DNA of 64,000 bases from Vulcanimicrobiota bacterium (GTDB taxonomy: Bacteria; Vulcanimicrobiota; Vulcanimicrobiia; Vulcanimicrobiales; Vulcanimicrobiaceae). The notes under the pieces are model-generated. The model did not search any database. It was not told the origin of the DNA and was given only the letters and a program-made list of their open reading frames with translations. How positions within the stretch are numbered: the first letter of the stretch is position 1; each line of letters begins with the position of its first letter. Location of the stretch: NCBI GenBank assembly GCA_003161435.1, contig PMOS01000005.1, positions 1 through 64,000 of the forward strand, written 5' to 3'. Shown here piece after piece: positions 15,786 through 25,332 of this stretch. The position numbers and the translations under genes are program-made.

Positions 15786-16567
15786 GACGCGGTGCGAAGT
15801 GACTCGACGAACGATGCGACGCGGTCGAGCACCAGCTCCGGTGCGTCGCGATGCGGGTTGTGTCCGGCGCCCGGCACGAGCAGCGTCTGCGCGTTCGGCG
15901 TGCGCGCGACGATCGCGTCCAGTTGCGCGATCGTGCCGTACTGGTCGGCGTCGCCTTGGATCAACAGCACCGGACACCGCACGCGCGAGGCGTACGGTTC
16001 GATGTTCCAGTCGCGAAAGCGAGGGTCGAGCCAGATGTCGTTCCAGCCGGCGAAGGTCGCGTCGGCGTCGGCGTGATGGCGGGCGAGCTTGGACGGCAGG
16101 TCGGTCGTTGCGAAGGCGATCTTGGCCTCGGCGATGCTGCGCACGGAGATATCCTCGACGAAGACGTGCGGCGCTTCGAGCACTAGCGCCCGCACCGCGG
16201 TTGGGTGCACGCCGGCGTAGATCAGCGCGATTGAGGCGCCGTCGCTGTGCCCGAACAGCACGGGACGCTCGATCATCATTTCCGCGAGCAGCCCGGGGAG
16301 CACGACCTCGGCTTCGTGGTGCATGTAGTCCGGCTCGCGCCGTTCGCGCAGCACTTCGGACCGCCCGTAGCCGTAACGCGAATACGCGACCATGGTGCGG
16401 CCCGTGCGCTCGGCGAGACGTTGCGGCAGATCGCGCCACAATGACACCGAGCCGAGCCCCTCGTGCAGCAACACGATCGCCGGTTGCGCCGGATCGCCGT
16501 CGTAGCGCACCGTTTCCAGCCGCTTTCCGTCGACGATGAGCGCGCGCGCAACGGGTTCGCGCGTCAT
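15782..16567 (-). CDS. alpha/beta hydrolase of the benzoate cluster
   Basis: The 261-residue enzyme has AIVLLHEGLGSVSLWRDLPQ (oxyanion region), YSRYGYGRS, the nucleophile elbow GHSDGAS (about 99-105), an acid in LLIQGDADQYG and the base in GAGHNPHRD. Its ATG overlaps the benzoate-CoA ligase stop (ATGA). Comparable hydrolases, sometimes called lactone hydrolases, occur in other box clusters; they may act on the ring-cleavage or lactone products or as a CoA-ester safety valve. The exact substrate is not shown by the sequence. Confidence 0.8.
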   Translation of the reverse strand: MTREPVARALIVDGKRLETVRYDGDPAQPAIVLLHEGLGSVSLWRDLPQRLAERTGRTMVAYSRYGYGRSEVLRERREPDYMHHEAEVVLPGLLAEMMIERPVLFGHSDGASIALIYAGVHPTAVRALVLEAPHVFVEDISVRSIAEAKIAFATTDLPSKLARHHADADATFAGWNDIWLDPRFRDWNIEPYASRVRCPVLLIQGDADQYGTIAQLDAIVARTPNAQTLLVPGAGHNPHRDAPELVLDRVASFVESLRTAS

Positions 16568-18105
16568 GCGCGGTCGCGGGCGCGCAACACGTGTCGCTGG
16601 ATCTTTCCCGTCGCGGTCTTGGGCAGCTCGGGGACGAACTCGATCCAACGCGGATACTTGTACGGCGCGAGCCGGCTCTTCACGTGCACTTTGAGCATGT
16701 CCGCCAACGCATCGCTCGGCTCGGCTCCCGGCTTGAGGACGACGAAGGCCTTCGGTTTGATCAGGTCTTGCTCGTCGGCCAAGCCGATCACCGCGGCTTC
16801 GAGCACCTGCTCGTGTGCGACCAGCGCCGACTCGACCTCGCTGGGCGAAACCCAATTCCCGCTGACCTTGAGCATGTCGTCGACGCGGCCGCAGTAGACG
16901 AAGCAGCCGTCCTCGTCCTGCCGGTACTTGTCGCCGGTGCGCGTCCACTCGCCGGCGAACGTGCTGCGCGTCTTCTCGCGATTGTTCCAGTAGTAGGCGG
17001 CCGATGTCGGGCCCGAAACTTCGAGCTCGCCGAGCTCGCCCGGTACGACGTCGCGACCGTCCTCGCCGACGATGCGCGCGCGATAGCCCGGCACCGGCAC
17101 GCCGGTCGTGCCGTACTTCACCGCGCCGGGCCGGTTGGAGACGAAGATGTGCAGCATCTCGGTCGAGCCGATCCCGTCGACGATCTCGACACCGAAGCGC
17201 GCCGTCCAGTTCTTGCCGATCTCTTCGGGAAGCGGCTCGCCGGCGGACGTGCACAGCCGCAGCGCGACCTCGTCGCGCGACGGCAGATCCGGCTGCACGA
17301 GCAGCGAACCGAACAAGGTCGGCACGCCGCAGAAGATCGTCGGCCGCCGATCGCGCAAGATCGCGCCGACGGCCGCCGGCGTCGCGCGCGCGGCGTGCAG
17401 CACCGCGGTCGCGCCGACCGACATCGGAAACGTCAGCGCGTTGCCCAAGCCGTACGCGAAGAACAGCTTCGCGGCCGAGAAAACGACGTCGCTCTCGTCG
17501 ATGCCGAGCACGCCTTGCGCGAACAGCTCGGCGGTTCGAACCAAGCTCGTCTGGAGGTGGACGGTCCCTTTCGGCCGGCCGGTCGAACCCGACGAGTACA
17601 GCCAGAAGCAGACGTCGTCAGGTCCCGTCGCCGCGGCGTCGACGAGCGGCGTCGCGCGCGACATGAGCTCGGCAAGCGTGGTCTGCGTTCCGGCGTAAGT
17701 GCCGCGCGGATCCGAAACGATGATGCGACCGTTCCAGGTCGCCAACCGTGCAGCTTCTTCGTAGTGCGCCGCGAGCTCGGCCGAGACGATCGTGATTTTG
17801 GCCCGGCTGTCGGCGAGAATGTACGCGTAATCGGCCGGCTGAAAAAGGGTGTTGACCGGAATCGGCACGATGCCGGCTTTGATCGCGCCCAGAAATACCG
17901 CCGGAAAGTCGATCGTGTCGAGCAATCCGAGCACGATCCGCTGCTCGGGGTGGATCCCCAACTCCAACAATGCGCCGCCGGCACGGTCGACGCGCTCGGC
18001 CAACTCGCCATAGGTGTACTCGCCGCCGTCGTCGATGAAGGCGGTCTTCTGCGCGCGCGCCGGCAGGTTGCGCTCGATGAGATCCGCCGCGGCGTTATAG
18101 GGCAT
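16564..18105 (-). CDS. benzoate-CoA ligase family protein
   Basis: This ANL-family ligase should activate benzoate with ATP and CoA to benzoyl-CoA, the entry step of the box pathway. It has FWLYSSGSTGRPKGTVH (AMP-binding loop, about 170-185), FFAYGLGNALTFP as in benzoate-CoA ligases, DGIGSTEMLHIFVSN, TGDKYRQDEDGCFVYCGR and the catalytic Lys in LPKTATGKIQRH. Length is about 513 residues from ATG 18105 (MPYNAAADLIE); a GTG at 18180 would add 25 poorly conserved residues. It is divergent from the small LuxR-type gene at 18210, leaving about 100 bases for promoters. The aromatic acid specificity is inferred from family and context. Confidence 0.9.
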   Translation of the reverse strand: MPYNAAADLIERNLPARAQKTAFIDDGGEYTYGELAERVDRAGGALLELGIHPEQRIVLGLLDTIDFPAVFLGAIKAGIVPIPVNTLFQPADYAYILADSRAKITIVSAELAAHYEEAARLATWNGRIIVSDPRGTYAGTQTTLAELMSRATPLVDAAATGPDDVCFWLYSSGSTGRPKGTVHLQTSLVRTAELFAQGVLGIDESDVVFSAAKLFFAYGLGNALTFPMSVGATAVLHAARATPAAVGAILRDRRPTIFCGVPTLFGSLLVQPDLPSRDEVALRLCTSAGEPLPEEIGKNWTARFGVEIVDGIGSTEMLHIFVSNRPGAVKYGTTGVPVPGYRARIVGEDGRDVVPGELGELEVSGPTSAAYYWNNREKTRSTFAGEWTRTGDKYRQDEDGCFVYCGRVDDMLKVSGNWVSPSEVESALVAHEQVLEAAVIGLADEQDLIKPKAFVVLKPGAEPSDALADMLKVHVKSRLAPYKYPRWIEFVPELPKTATGKIQRHVLRARDRA

Positions 18106-18209
18106 CGGCCGCCAGTTCCGGATCTCGGGCCCTTTTCCATCGCCCGGACCGGCAATCCGAGGGCTTTCCCGGATACGCACGGAGATGATGTCGCGCTAGC
18201 ATCGCGGAG

Positions 18210-18437
18210 ATGAACCGCTTCGATCGGGTGTCCGCCCCGCGCGACTTGGCACCGTTGTCGCGGCGGGAGAGAGAGGTTGCCATGCACGTCTTCGCGGGCC
18301 TCGACAACCGTGAAATCGCCGACGCGCTCGGGATCAGCGAGAAGACCGTGGAAGCCCACCTTCGATCGGCCTTCACCAAGCTCGGGCTGCGCTCGCGAGC
18401 ACAGCTGGCCGCTTATGTGGCGCGTTCGAGCGAGTGA
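18210..18437 (+). CDS. stand-alone LuxR-type HTH protein
   Basis: This 75-residue protein is little more than a LuxR C-terminal HTH: LSRREREVAMHVFAGLDNRE, then IADALGISEKTVEAHLRSAF, which is the recognition helix region. An SD-like GCGGAG precedes ATG 18210. There is no receiver or sensor domain, so it may act as a free DNA-binding protein or by pairing with another regulator. Its last 25 bases overlap the 3' end of the convergent large LuxR ATPase gene, and it is divergent from the benzoate-CoA ligase, whose promoter it might control. Confidence 0.75.
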   Translation: MNRFDRVSAPRDLAPLSRREREVAMHVFAGLDNREIADALGISEKTVEAHLRSAFTKLGLRSRAQLAAYVARSSE

Positions 18438-21175
18438 GCACGCGTCTGAGACAGGGCGGCCGCCAACTGCGTGCGCGACGACACGCGAAGCTTGGCGTAC
18501 GCCGCCGAAAGGTGCTGCTCGACCGTCTTCGGGGATATCCCCAACGACTGCGCGATCGTCCGATTCGACTCTCCGCGCGCGACGAGCGCCGCAACTTCTC
18601 GTTCGCGGAGCGACAAGAGCGCGGTCGGCCCCGGGTCTCCGTTCGCCGGCGCGCGCGCTTCGCGCGCCGCCAGGCGGCGCAAGCCCCGCATGTGCCCCAT
18701 CACCCGGTAGAGCTCTGCCGCCTCGGCCCCTCGCCCCGCGATTTCGAGCGCTTCCGCTTCGAGCGGCTTCCAGCCGATCGTGTTGAAGAGCGCGGCGGCG
18801 ACGCCGGCCTGACGCCGCGCCTGTTCCTCTCGTCCGTGCCGCTGGTCGATCAGCGCATCGACCATCGCGATCGTCGCCGCACACAGCGCATTCCCCCGCG
18901 GCCGGCGCACGTGAGCGGCGATCTCGGCGATGCGCGCGAGATCGTGTTCGGCGCCGCACCGCGCGGCGACGAAGAGAAACGTCTCGCACAGATACGGGTG
19001 CTCGATTCGCTGAAGCGCGCCGTGCAGCAGGGCGCGTGCTTCGGTGAGGCGCCCTCGTTCCGCGAGCAAATCGGCGGACGCGCCGACGATGTTGCCGATG
19101 TTTTGACTCTGTCCGCTAGCCAGCGTGACCTCGACGAGATCTTCGCTATAGGCGGCGTCGGCGAACGCGTCGTCGGTGAGCGCGAGACCCGTCCAGATCG
19201 CGGTCGCGTTCGAGGTCGCGTCGCTCATCGCCCAACCGCCGGCGGCAATCGCCGATTCTGCGAGCCGCTTCGCCTCGGGCAGATCGCCGCCGAGAAAGCG
19301 CTGATACGCGAGGCCACTCAGAGCGAACGGAAGATAGGTGAGCGAGCCGCTGGAAAGCGCGCGTCGCAGCCAGCCCTCCGCAAGCTTCATCTCGCCGGTG
19401 GCAACGGCGCAATCTGCGGCGTTGTGCAAGGCCGTGAACGCGGTGTCGTCGCCCTGCTCGGCCTCCGCGAGGTAGAGCAAGGCTTCTTCCTGCCACCCGT
19501 CGTCGCCGTCGATCGCGAGCGCGCCCATTCGCGCTTGATGGTAGAACGGAGCGACGCCATGCGCCTCGGGCCGGACGATCGTTCCGAGAGCTCGCAACGC
19601 TTCACCGGTTTCGAGCCGAAAGAGATGGTAGAGCGCTAGCCGTGCCGCGGCGATGTCGCGCAAGGTTTCCGAGCCGCCACGCGAGAGGATTTCGATCGCC
19701 TTCGTCGCCATCGAGATCGCGCCCGAGGTGTTGCCGTGCACATAATGCAGCACCGCCAGTTGTAACGCGAGCGTACCGGCATCGTCGACATCGCCGGCCG
19801 CCGTGGCCAACTCGAGCGCCTCGCCGTACGCGCGGCGCGCGCCGTGCGCGGATCGGCTCAAGTGCAGGCTGTCGCCGAGCTTGCGGAGGAGCCGGCGCCG
19901 TGTCGCTTCGGGCAGCGACGCCGCATTCACCGCCGTCGCGCGTTCGTACTGGTGAGTGGCGTCGGCATACGCGTGGAGCGCGAAGGCGTGGTCGCCCGCC
20001 GCCTCGGCGTAGTGCACCGCTTTTTCGACGTCGTGCGACTCGAGCGCATGATACGCGAGTTCGGTGCGATAGCCGGCGCGCTCGGCGTCGGGGAGCGCTT
20101 CGAGCACGGCGAGGATCCGCGCGTGCAGCGGGCGGCGCTCCAACGCCAACAACTCTCCGACGATCGCTTCGCGCGTCAGCGCATGCCGAAAGCGAAGCCG
20201 CCGTGTGTCGTCCGGCTGCTCGACGATGAGCCCGGCATCGCGAGCGCGGCGGAGCGTCGCGAGCAACTCGTCCCGATCGACGTCGACGAGCTTGCACATC
20301 AACTCCACGTCGAAGCTCCGCCCGAAGACCGCGGCATGGAGCAAGCGGCTACGATCGCTCGCGGGAAGTATCGCGAGGCGATCGCGGATCACGGCGGTGA
20401 CCGAAAGAGGCAGCGACGCCGTCCCCCCAGGACTGCGCTCGATGGTGTGCTTGACCAGTTCTTCAAGAAAGAACGCATTGCCGTCGGCGCGGGCGACGAG
20501 TTCGTCGACCAGCCGCGCTTCGGCCGAATCGGCACCGATTGCACCGGCGGCAAGCGCGCGGGCGTCACGCTGCGCAAGCGGCGGAAGATCGATCGCCGTG
20601 ACGTTGGGCAATCGCACCAGCCGCGCGATCGTCGCGACGAACTCGTCGCTCTGACCGAGCGCCTCCGAGCGATAAGTAGCGACCACCAGCAGCCTCGATC
20701 CACGGCAGGCGCGAGCGAGGTACGCCAGGAGCGCCAGCGTCCCGCTGTCTGCGAAGTGCAGATCTTCCAAATACAGCAGCGTCGCGCGCTTGGTGGCCCA
20801 CGCATCGAGCGCGCGCCGAACGTCATCGAACAACGCCCGCACCGCCGCTTCGCCGTGGATTACCGCCGGAGGTGCGACCGACAGCCGCCGCGCGATCTCC
20901 GGAGCCCATCCCCCGAGCATCGCGATGAACGGCGCGAACGGCACCGGCGCGACGTCGTTGCACTCGCCGGCACCGAAGACGTTGGGACGCAGCGGGAGGG
21001 TGCGGCGGAACTCCGCCAGCAGCCGGGACTTCCCGACGCCGGCCTCGCCGCCGACCAAGACGAACCGCGGGCCGCTCGCAGTCGCTTTCCGAGCCGCGGC
21101 GAGCGCGGCCAACTCGCGTTCCCGCCCCACGAACGGAACCGGAACGACCGTACGGTCTGCCCGCGGCGTGCTCAC
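18413..21175 (-). CDS. large ATP-binding LuxR-family (LAL/STAND) regulator
   Basis: This 920-residue regulator has an N-terminal AAA/STAND ATPase. VGRERELAAL is followed by Walker A GGEAGVGKSRLL (about 40-51) and a Walker B-like LLYLEDLHFADSG (about 133-145). A long helical TPR-like middle (about 350-820) follows. The C-terminus is a LuxR HTH (LSLREREVAALVARGESN, SPKTVEQHLSAAYAKL, about 850-905). LAL proteins sense a ligand with the repeat region and activate transcription when ATP-bound. It starts at GTG 21175 with no visible SD. The neighbouring boxR is divergent, 80 bases away, so it may regulate the benzoate genes, but this is inference. Confidence 0.88.
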   Translation of the reverse strand: MSTPRADRTVVPVPFVGRERELAALAAARKATASGPRFVLVGGEAGVGKSRLLAEFRRTLPLRPNVFGAGECNDVAPVPFAPFIAMLGGWAPEIARRLSVAPPAVIHGEAAVRALFDDVRRALDAWATKRATLLYLEDLHFADSGTLALLAYLARACRGSRLLVVATYRSEALGQSDEFVATIARLVRLPNVTAIDLPPLAQRDARALAAGAIGADSAEARLVDELVARADGNAFFLEELVKHTIERSPGGTASLPLSVTAVIRDRLAILPASDRSRLLHAAVFGRSFDVELMCKLVDVDRDELLATLRRARDAGLIVEQPDDTRRLRFRHALTREAIVGELLALERRPLHARILAVLEALPDAERAGYRTELAYHALESHDVEKAVHYAEAAGDHAFALHAYADATHQYERATAVNAASLPEATRRRLLRKLGDSLHLSRSAHGARRAYGEALELATAAGDVDDAGTLALQLAVLHYVHGNTSGAISMATKAIEILSRGGSETLRDIAAARLALYHLFRLETGEALRALGTIVRPEAHGVAPFYHQARMGALAIDGDDGWQEEALLYLAEAEQGDDTAFTALHNAADCAVATGEMKLAEGWLRRALSSGSLTYLPFALSGLAYQRFLGGDLPEAKRLAESAIAAGGWAMSDATSNATAIWTGLALTDDAFADAAYSEDLVEVTLASGQSQNIGNIVGASADLLAERGRLTEARALLHGALQRIEHPYLCETFLFVAARCGAEHDLARIAEIAAHVRRPRGNALCAATIAMVDALIDQRHGREEQARRQAGVAAALFNTIGWKPLEAEALEIAGRGAEAAELYRVMGHMRGLRRLAAREARAPANGDPGPTALLSLREREVAALVARGESNRTIAQSLGISPKTVEQHLSAAYAKLRVSSRTQLAAALSQTRAHSLERAT

Positions 21176-21255
21176 CGTGGCGATATTCGCTACTCACCGG
21201 AAGCCGCCCGGGCCGGTCGCCACGCCTCGGGCAGCGGAGCCGGACAGGAACGATA

Positions 21256-22161
21256 GTGCAGTTGGCGCGTATTCGTCGCACTGTGCTCGAGCATGCCGGC
21301 GCAAGCGACGACGGGGCCTTCTTGGCCGCAGTGGGCGCGCGCGTGCGGGAGCTGCGGGCGCGGCGCGGGATGACGCGCAAGATTCTGGCCAAAGACTCGG
21401 GCGTCTCCGAACGCTATCTCGCGCAACTCGAGGGCGGGCACGGGAATGCGTCGCTGTCGATCTTGCGGCGCGTGGCCCGAGCGCTGGACGTGCCGCTCGA
21501 AGCGCTGGTGGCCGGCGCGCCGGAACCGTCGTTCGAGCTGACGCAGACGATCGAGCTGCTGCGGCGGCTCTATCCGGAGCAATTGACCGAAGCGCGCGCG
21601 CTGCTGCTGCAGGCGTTCGACGCCGCCGCTGCGGTAGGCCGAAACGAACGCATCGCGCTCGTCGGGCTGCGCGGCGCGGGGAAGACGACGCTGGGGACGA
21701 TGTTGGCCGAGCGGCTGGGCGTGCCGTTCGTCGAGCTCGACCGCGAGATCGAGCGTGTCAGCGGGGTCGCGCTCGCGACGATCTTCGACTTTTACGGTCA
21801 AGCGGGGTTCCGTCGCTTGGAACGGCGCTGCCTCGAGCAGGTGCTCGATCAGCACCCGCGCTTCGTCCTGGCGACCGGCGGGAGCCTCGTTTCCGAGGCG
21901 GCGACGTTCGAGCGCCTGCTCGAGACGTGCAGGACCGTCTGGCTCCAGGCGACCCCCGTGGAGCACATGGCGCGCGTCGTCGCGCAGGGCGACATGCGGC
22001 CGATGGCCGGCAACCGCGAGTCGATGCAGGATCTCCAGCGCATCCTGGCCGGTCGCGAGCCGCTCTACCGGCGGGCCGACGCCGTCGTCGACACCAGCGG
22101 CCGGCCGGTCGAGCAGAGCCTGGACGCCCTCCTCACCGCAGCCACGCAAGCTGTTATATAG
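21256..22161 (+). CDS. boxR: BoxR/BzdR-type benzoyl-CoA-responsive regulator
   Basis: This 301-residue regulator has an XRE-type HTH (about 28-82; SGVSERYLAQLEGGHGNASL) joined to a shikimate-kinase-like domain (about 130-300; GLRGAGKTTLG Walker A, ELDREIERVSG, FRRLERRCL, ATGGSLVSE). That fusion is diagnostic for BzdR/BoxR, which repress benzoate genes and release DNA on binding benzoyl-CoA. The start is GTG 21256 with AGGAA seven bases upstream. It precedes boxC and boxB in the same direction. No shikimate kinase activity is expected. Confidence 0.9.
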   Translation: MQLARIRRTVLEHAGASDDGAFLAAVGARVRELRARRGMTRKILAKDSGVSERYLAQLEGGHGNASLSILRRVARALDVPLEALVAGAPEPSFELTQTIELLRRLYPEQLTEARALLLQAFDAAAAVGRNERIALVGLRGAGKTTLGTMLAERLGVPFVELDREIERVSGVALATIFDFYGQAGFRRLERRCLEQVLDQHPRFVLATGGSLVSEAATFERLLETCRTVWLQATPVEHMARVVAQGDMRPMAGNRESMQDLQRILAGREPLYRRADAVVDTSGRPVEQSLDALLTAATQAVI

Positions 22162-22164
22162 TTC

Positions 22165-22192
22165 TTGTATGAGCGGTTAGATGCAGTATAGT
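22165..22192 (+). promoter_or_regulatory. candidate box promoter with TGCA half-site
   Basis: TTGTAT (22165-22170), a 16-base spacer and TATAGT (22187-22192) form a plausible sigma70-like promoter just after boxR. A TGCA at 22182-22185 is followed by N6-TACA. As I recall, BzdR/BoxR operators contain TGCA-based direct repeats, so this could be the BoxR site. Only one perfect TGCA is present. Confidence 0.45.
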
Positions 22193-22225
22193 ACACTTCA
22201 CATCGCCCCGCCCGAGGAGAGCCCC

Positions 22226-23902
22226 ATGGTCACGATCGATCCGCCTGCCGAGCCGGGGCTGGTCACGTTCGATACCGCGCCCGAGAGCTATCGTCACTGG
22301 AAGCTGAGGGTCGACGGGCGCGTCGCGACGCTGGCGCTCGACGTCGACGAAGACGCCGGGATCCGGCCGGGCTATAAGCTCAAGCTCAACTCGTACGACT
22401 TGGGCGTCGACATCGAGCTGCACGATGCGCTCAACCGGATTCGCTTCGAGCATCCGCAGGTCGCCTGCGTCGTCGTCACGAGCGCGAAGGACCGCTCCTT
22501 CTGCGCCGGGGCGAACATCTACATGCTCGGCACGTCGTCGCATCACTGGAAAGTGAACTTCTGCAAGTTCACCAACGAGACGCGAAACGGGATGGAAGAT
22601 TCCAGCCGCAACGACGGCCTGCGCTTCGTCGCGGCGGTGAACGGTGCATGCGCGGGCGGCGGTTACGAGATCGCGCTCGCGTGCGACGAGATTCTGATGG
22701 TCGACGACCGTTCGACGGTGGTTTCGTTGCCCGAAGTGCCGCTGCTCGGGGTGCTGCCGGGGACCGGTGGCCTCACGCGCGTGATCGACAAGCGCCAAGT
22801 CCGGCGTGACGTCGCCGACCTGTTCTGCACCAACGCCGACGGGGTGCGCGCCGAGCGCGCGAAGGATTGGAAGCTGGTCGACGCGATCGCGACGCCCTCG
22901 GAGTTCACGGCGCTCGTGCGCGACCGCGCCGCGGCGCATGCCGCATCTTCGACGCGCGACGCCGACGCGCTCGGCATCGCGCTGCGACCGCTCGAGCGCA
23001 CGATCGACGCCGCCGGTTATCACTATGCGCACGTCGACGTTGCGTTCGACCGCGCCGCGCGCAACGCGACCCTTACCGTTCGCGCGCCGGGCGAACCGCA
23101 ACCCGAGGATGTCGACGCAATCGTCGCCGCCGGCGATGCGTGGTGGCCGCTGGCGCTCGCGCGCGAGCTCGACGACGCGATCCTCATGCTGCGCACCAAC
23201 CAGCCGGAGCTCGGGCTCTGGCTGTTGCGCACCGCAGGCGACACGGATGCGGTGCTCGCCGTCGACCGCACGCTGCTGGCACATCGCGATCACTGGTTGG
23301 TCGCGGAGACGATCGGGCTGTTGCGGCGCACGCTGGCGCGGCTCGACGTCACCTCGCGCAGCCTGTACGCGATCGTCGACGGCGGCTCGTGCTTTGCCGG
23401 GACCCTGCTCGAGTTGGCGCTTGCGGCGGATCGCACGTACATGCTCGCGCTGCCGGACGACGGCGACGGTGCGCCCACGATCGCGCTGAACGAGGCGAAC
23501 CTCGGCCTCTATCCGGCCGTCAACGGGCGCTCGCGCCTCGCGGTTCGCTTCGACGGCGATCCGGCTTTGCTCGCGGCGGCGACAGCGTCGCTCGGCCGGC
23601 GGTATGACGCGCAGGCCGCGCTCCACGCCGGACTCGTCACCGTCGCGCCCGACGATCTCGATTGGGACGACGAGATTCGGCTCGCGCTCGAGGAGCGCGC
23701 GGCGCTCTCGCCCGACGCGCTGAGCGCGATGGAGGCGAACCTGCGCTTCCCCGGCGCCGAGACGCCGGAAACCAAGATCTTCGGCCGTCTTTCGGCCTGG
23801 CAGAACTGGGTGTTCTACCGGCCCAACTCCACCGGCGAGCGCGGTGCGCTCAAACTCTTCGGCAGCGGCACGAAGCCGCAATTCGACCAGGAACGAGTGT
23901 AA
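22226..23902 (+). CDS. boxC: benzoyl-CoA-dihydrodiol lyase BoxC
   Basis: BoxC opens the 2,3-epoxybenzoyl-CoA ring hydrolytically, giving 3,4-dehydroadipyl-CoA semialdehyde and formate. The 558-residue product is a double crotonase-like protein with VVTSAKDRSFCAGANIYMLG (oxyanion hole 1) and NGACAGGGYEIALACDEI (oxyanion hole 2) in the first half, then a degenerate second unit containing DGGSCFAGTLLELALAADR. ATG 22226 is chosen because GAGGAGAG lies seven bases upstream and the longer frame would start inside the promoter. BoxB follows after five bases. Confidence 0.92.
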   Translation: MVTIDPPAEPGLVTFDTAPESYRHWKLRVDGRVATLALDVDEDAGIRPGYKLKLNSYDLGVDIELHDALNRIRFEHPQVACVVVTSAKDRSFCAGANIYMLGTSSHHWKVNFCKFTNETRNGMEDSSRNDGLRFVAAVNGACAGGGYEIALACDEILMVDDRSTVVSLPEVPLLGVLPGTGGLTRVIDKRQVRRDVADLFCTNADGVRAERAKDWKLVDAIATPSEFTALVRDRAAAHAASSTRDADALGIALRPLERTIDAAGYHYAHVDVAFDRAARNATLTVRAPGEPQPEDVDAIVAAGDAWWPLALARELDDAILMLRTNQPELGLWLLRTAGDTDAVLAVDRTLLAHRDHWLVAETIGLLRRTLARLDVTSRSLYAIVDGGSCFAGTLLELALAADRTYMLALPDDGDGAPTIALNEANLGLYPAVNGRSRLAVRFDGDPALLAAATASLGRRYDAQAALHAGLVTVAPDDLDWDDEIRLALEERAALSPDALSAMEANLRFPGAETPETKIFGRLSAWQNWVFYRPNSTGERGALKLFGSGTKPQFDQERV

Positions 23903-23907
23903 CCCAG

Positions 23908-25332
23908 ATGTCCATCGACTACGGCGAACGGATCCCCAACAACGTCGAGCTCGGCTCGAACCGCACGCTGCAGCGCGCGCTCGAACAGTGGCAGCCGGCG
24001 TTCCTGAGCTGGTGGAAGGAGATGGGGCCGACCGATTTCAACGCGGCCGACGTCTACTTGCGCACCGCGATTTCCGTCGACAGCAAAGGCTGGGCGAACT
24101 ACGGTCACGTGCGAATGCCGGACTACCGCTGGGGGATCTTCCTGGCCGAGCCCGAGCACGACCGCCGCGCGGGGTTCGGCGACGACTTCGGCAACCCGGT
24201 TTGGCAGCAGGTTCCCGGCGAGCATCGCAGCACGTTGCGACGGCTGATCGTAACGCAAGGCGACACCGAGCCCGCGTCGGTGGAACAGCAGCGTTTGCTC
24301 GGCCACACCGCGCCGTCGCTCTACGACCTGCGCAATCTCTTCCAGGTGAACGTCGAGGAAGGCCGTCACTTGTGGGCGATGGTGTACCTCTTGCACGCGT
24401 ACTTCGGGCGCGATGGACGCGAGGAAGCCGAAGAGCTGCTCGAACGACACTCCGGCGATCCCGACAAACCGCGCATCCTGACCACGTTCAACGAGCCGAT
24501 CGGCGACTGGCTGTCGTTCTTCATGTTCACCTTCTTCACCGATCGCGACGGAAAGTTTCAGCTCAAGTCGTTCGCGGAGTCGAGCTTCGACCCGCTCGCC
24601 CGCACCTGCCGCTTCATGCTCACCGAAGAAGCGCACCACATGTTCGTCGGTGACACCGGGATCTCGCGCGTCACCAAACGCACGCTCGAAGTGATGCGCG
24701 AGTTGGGAACCGATGAGCCGGGCGCGATCCGCCGCGCGGGCGCGATCGACTTGCCGACGATTCAGCGCTATCTCAACTTCTGGTTCAGCTCGTCGCTCGA
24801 TCTGTTCGGCTCCGAAGCCTCGTCGAACGCGGCGGCGTACTTCGCACAAGGCGTCAAGGGGCGGCCTGACGAGAAGAAGTACGACGACCACGTAGCGCGC
24901 GACACGACGTTCGAGCTCGACGTCCCCGACGGTGCGGGTGGCGTGCGCATCGAGAGCGTTCCGTTGCGCAACGCCATGAACGAGGTCGTGCGCAACTCCT
25001 ACGTCGAGGACTGCCTGCGAGGTCTGGCGCGCTGGAACCGGCTCATCGAAGCGGCCGGGCACGCCTTCCGCTTCGCGCTGCCGAGCACGCGCTTCCGGCG
25101 CACCGTCGGCAACTGGGCCGGCGTCGCGACCGATCTGCAAGGCCGCCCGATCCCGCAGGCGGAGTACGATGCGAGCATCGTGTCGTGGCTGCCCAGCACC
25201 GACGACCGCGCGTTCATCGCCAGCCTGATGCACCGCGTCATCGAGCCGGGCAAGATGGCCGCTTGGATCGCGCCACCCGAGAAAGGCATCAAAGACCGCC
25301 CGCTCGACTACGAGTACGTCCGGCTTGCCTGA
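23908..25332 (+). CDS. boxB: benzoyl-CoA 2,3-epoxidase subunit BoxB
   Basis: BoxB is the di-iron oxygenase component that turns benzoyl-CoA into 2,3-epoxybenzoyl-CoA using O2 and electrons from BoxA. The 474-residue protein carries the expected ferritin-like ligands: Glu121, Glu151 and His154 (EEGRHLWA), Asp212, Glu241 and His244 (LTEEAHHMF). The spacing matches my recollection of the Azoarcus enzyme with an offset of one. No boxA reductase is found in the window. The next gene starts inside its last codons. Confidence 0.93.
   Translation: MSIDYGERIPNNVELGSNRTLQRALEQWQPAFLSWWKEMGPTDFNAADVYLRTAISVDSKGWANYGHVRMPDYRWGIFLAEPEHDRRAGFGDDFGNPVWQQVPGEHRSTLRRLIVTQGDTEPASVEQQRLLGHTAPSLYDLRNLFQVNVEEGRHLWAMVYLLHAYFGRDGREEAEELLERHSGDPDKPRILTTFNEPIGDWLSFFMFTFFTDRDGKFQLKSFAESSFDPLARTCRFMLTEEAHHMFVGDTGISRVTKRTLEVMRELGTDEPGAIRRAGAIDLPTIQRYLNFWFSSSLDLFGSEASSNAAAYFAQGVKGRPDEKKYDDHVARDTTFELDVPDGAGGVRIESVPLRNAMNEVVRNSYVEDCLRGLARWNRLIEAAGHAFRFALPSTRFRRTVGNWAGVATDLQGRPIPQAEYDASIVSWLPSTDDRAFIASLMHRVIEPGKMAAWIAPPEKGIKDRPLDYEYVRLA

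Noticed and set aside
21256-22161. Shikimate kinase (aroK)
   Set aside because: The kinase-like part is fused to an XRE HTH next to boxC/boxB, the hallmark of BoxR/BzdR.
22181-22225. Longer N-terminus of BoxC from ATG 22181
   Set aside because: It would start inside the likely promoter and has no SD, whereas ATG 22226 has GAGGAGAG at seven bases.
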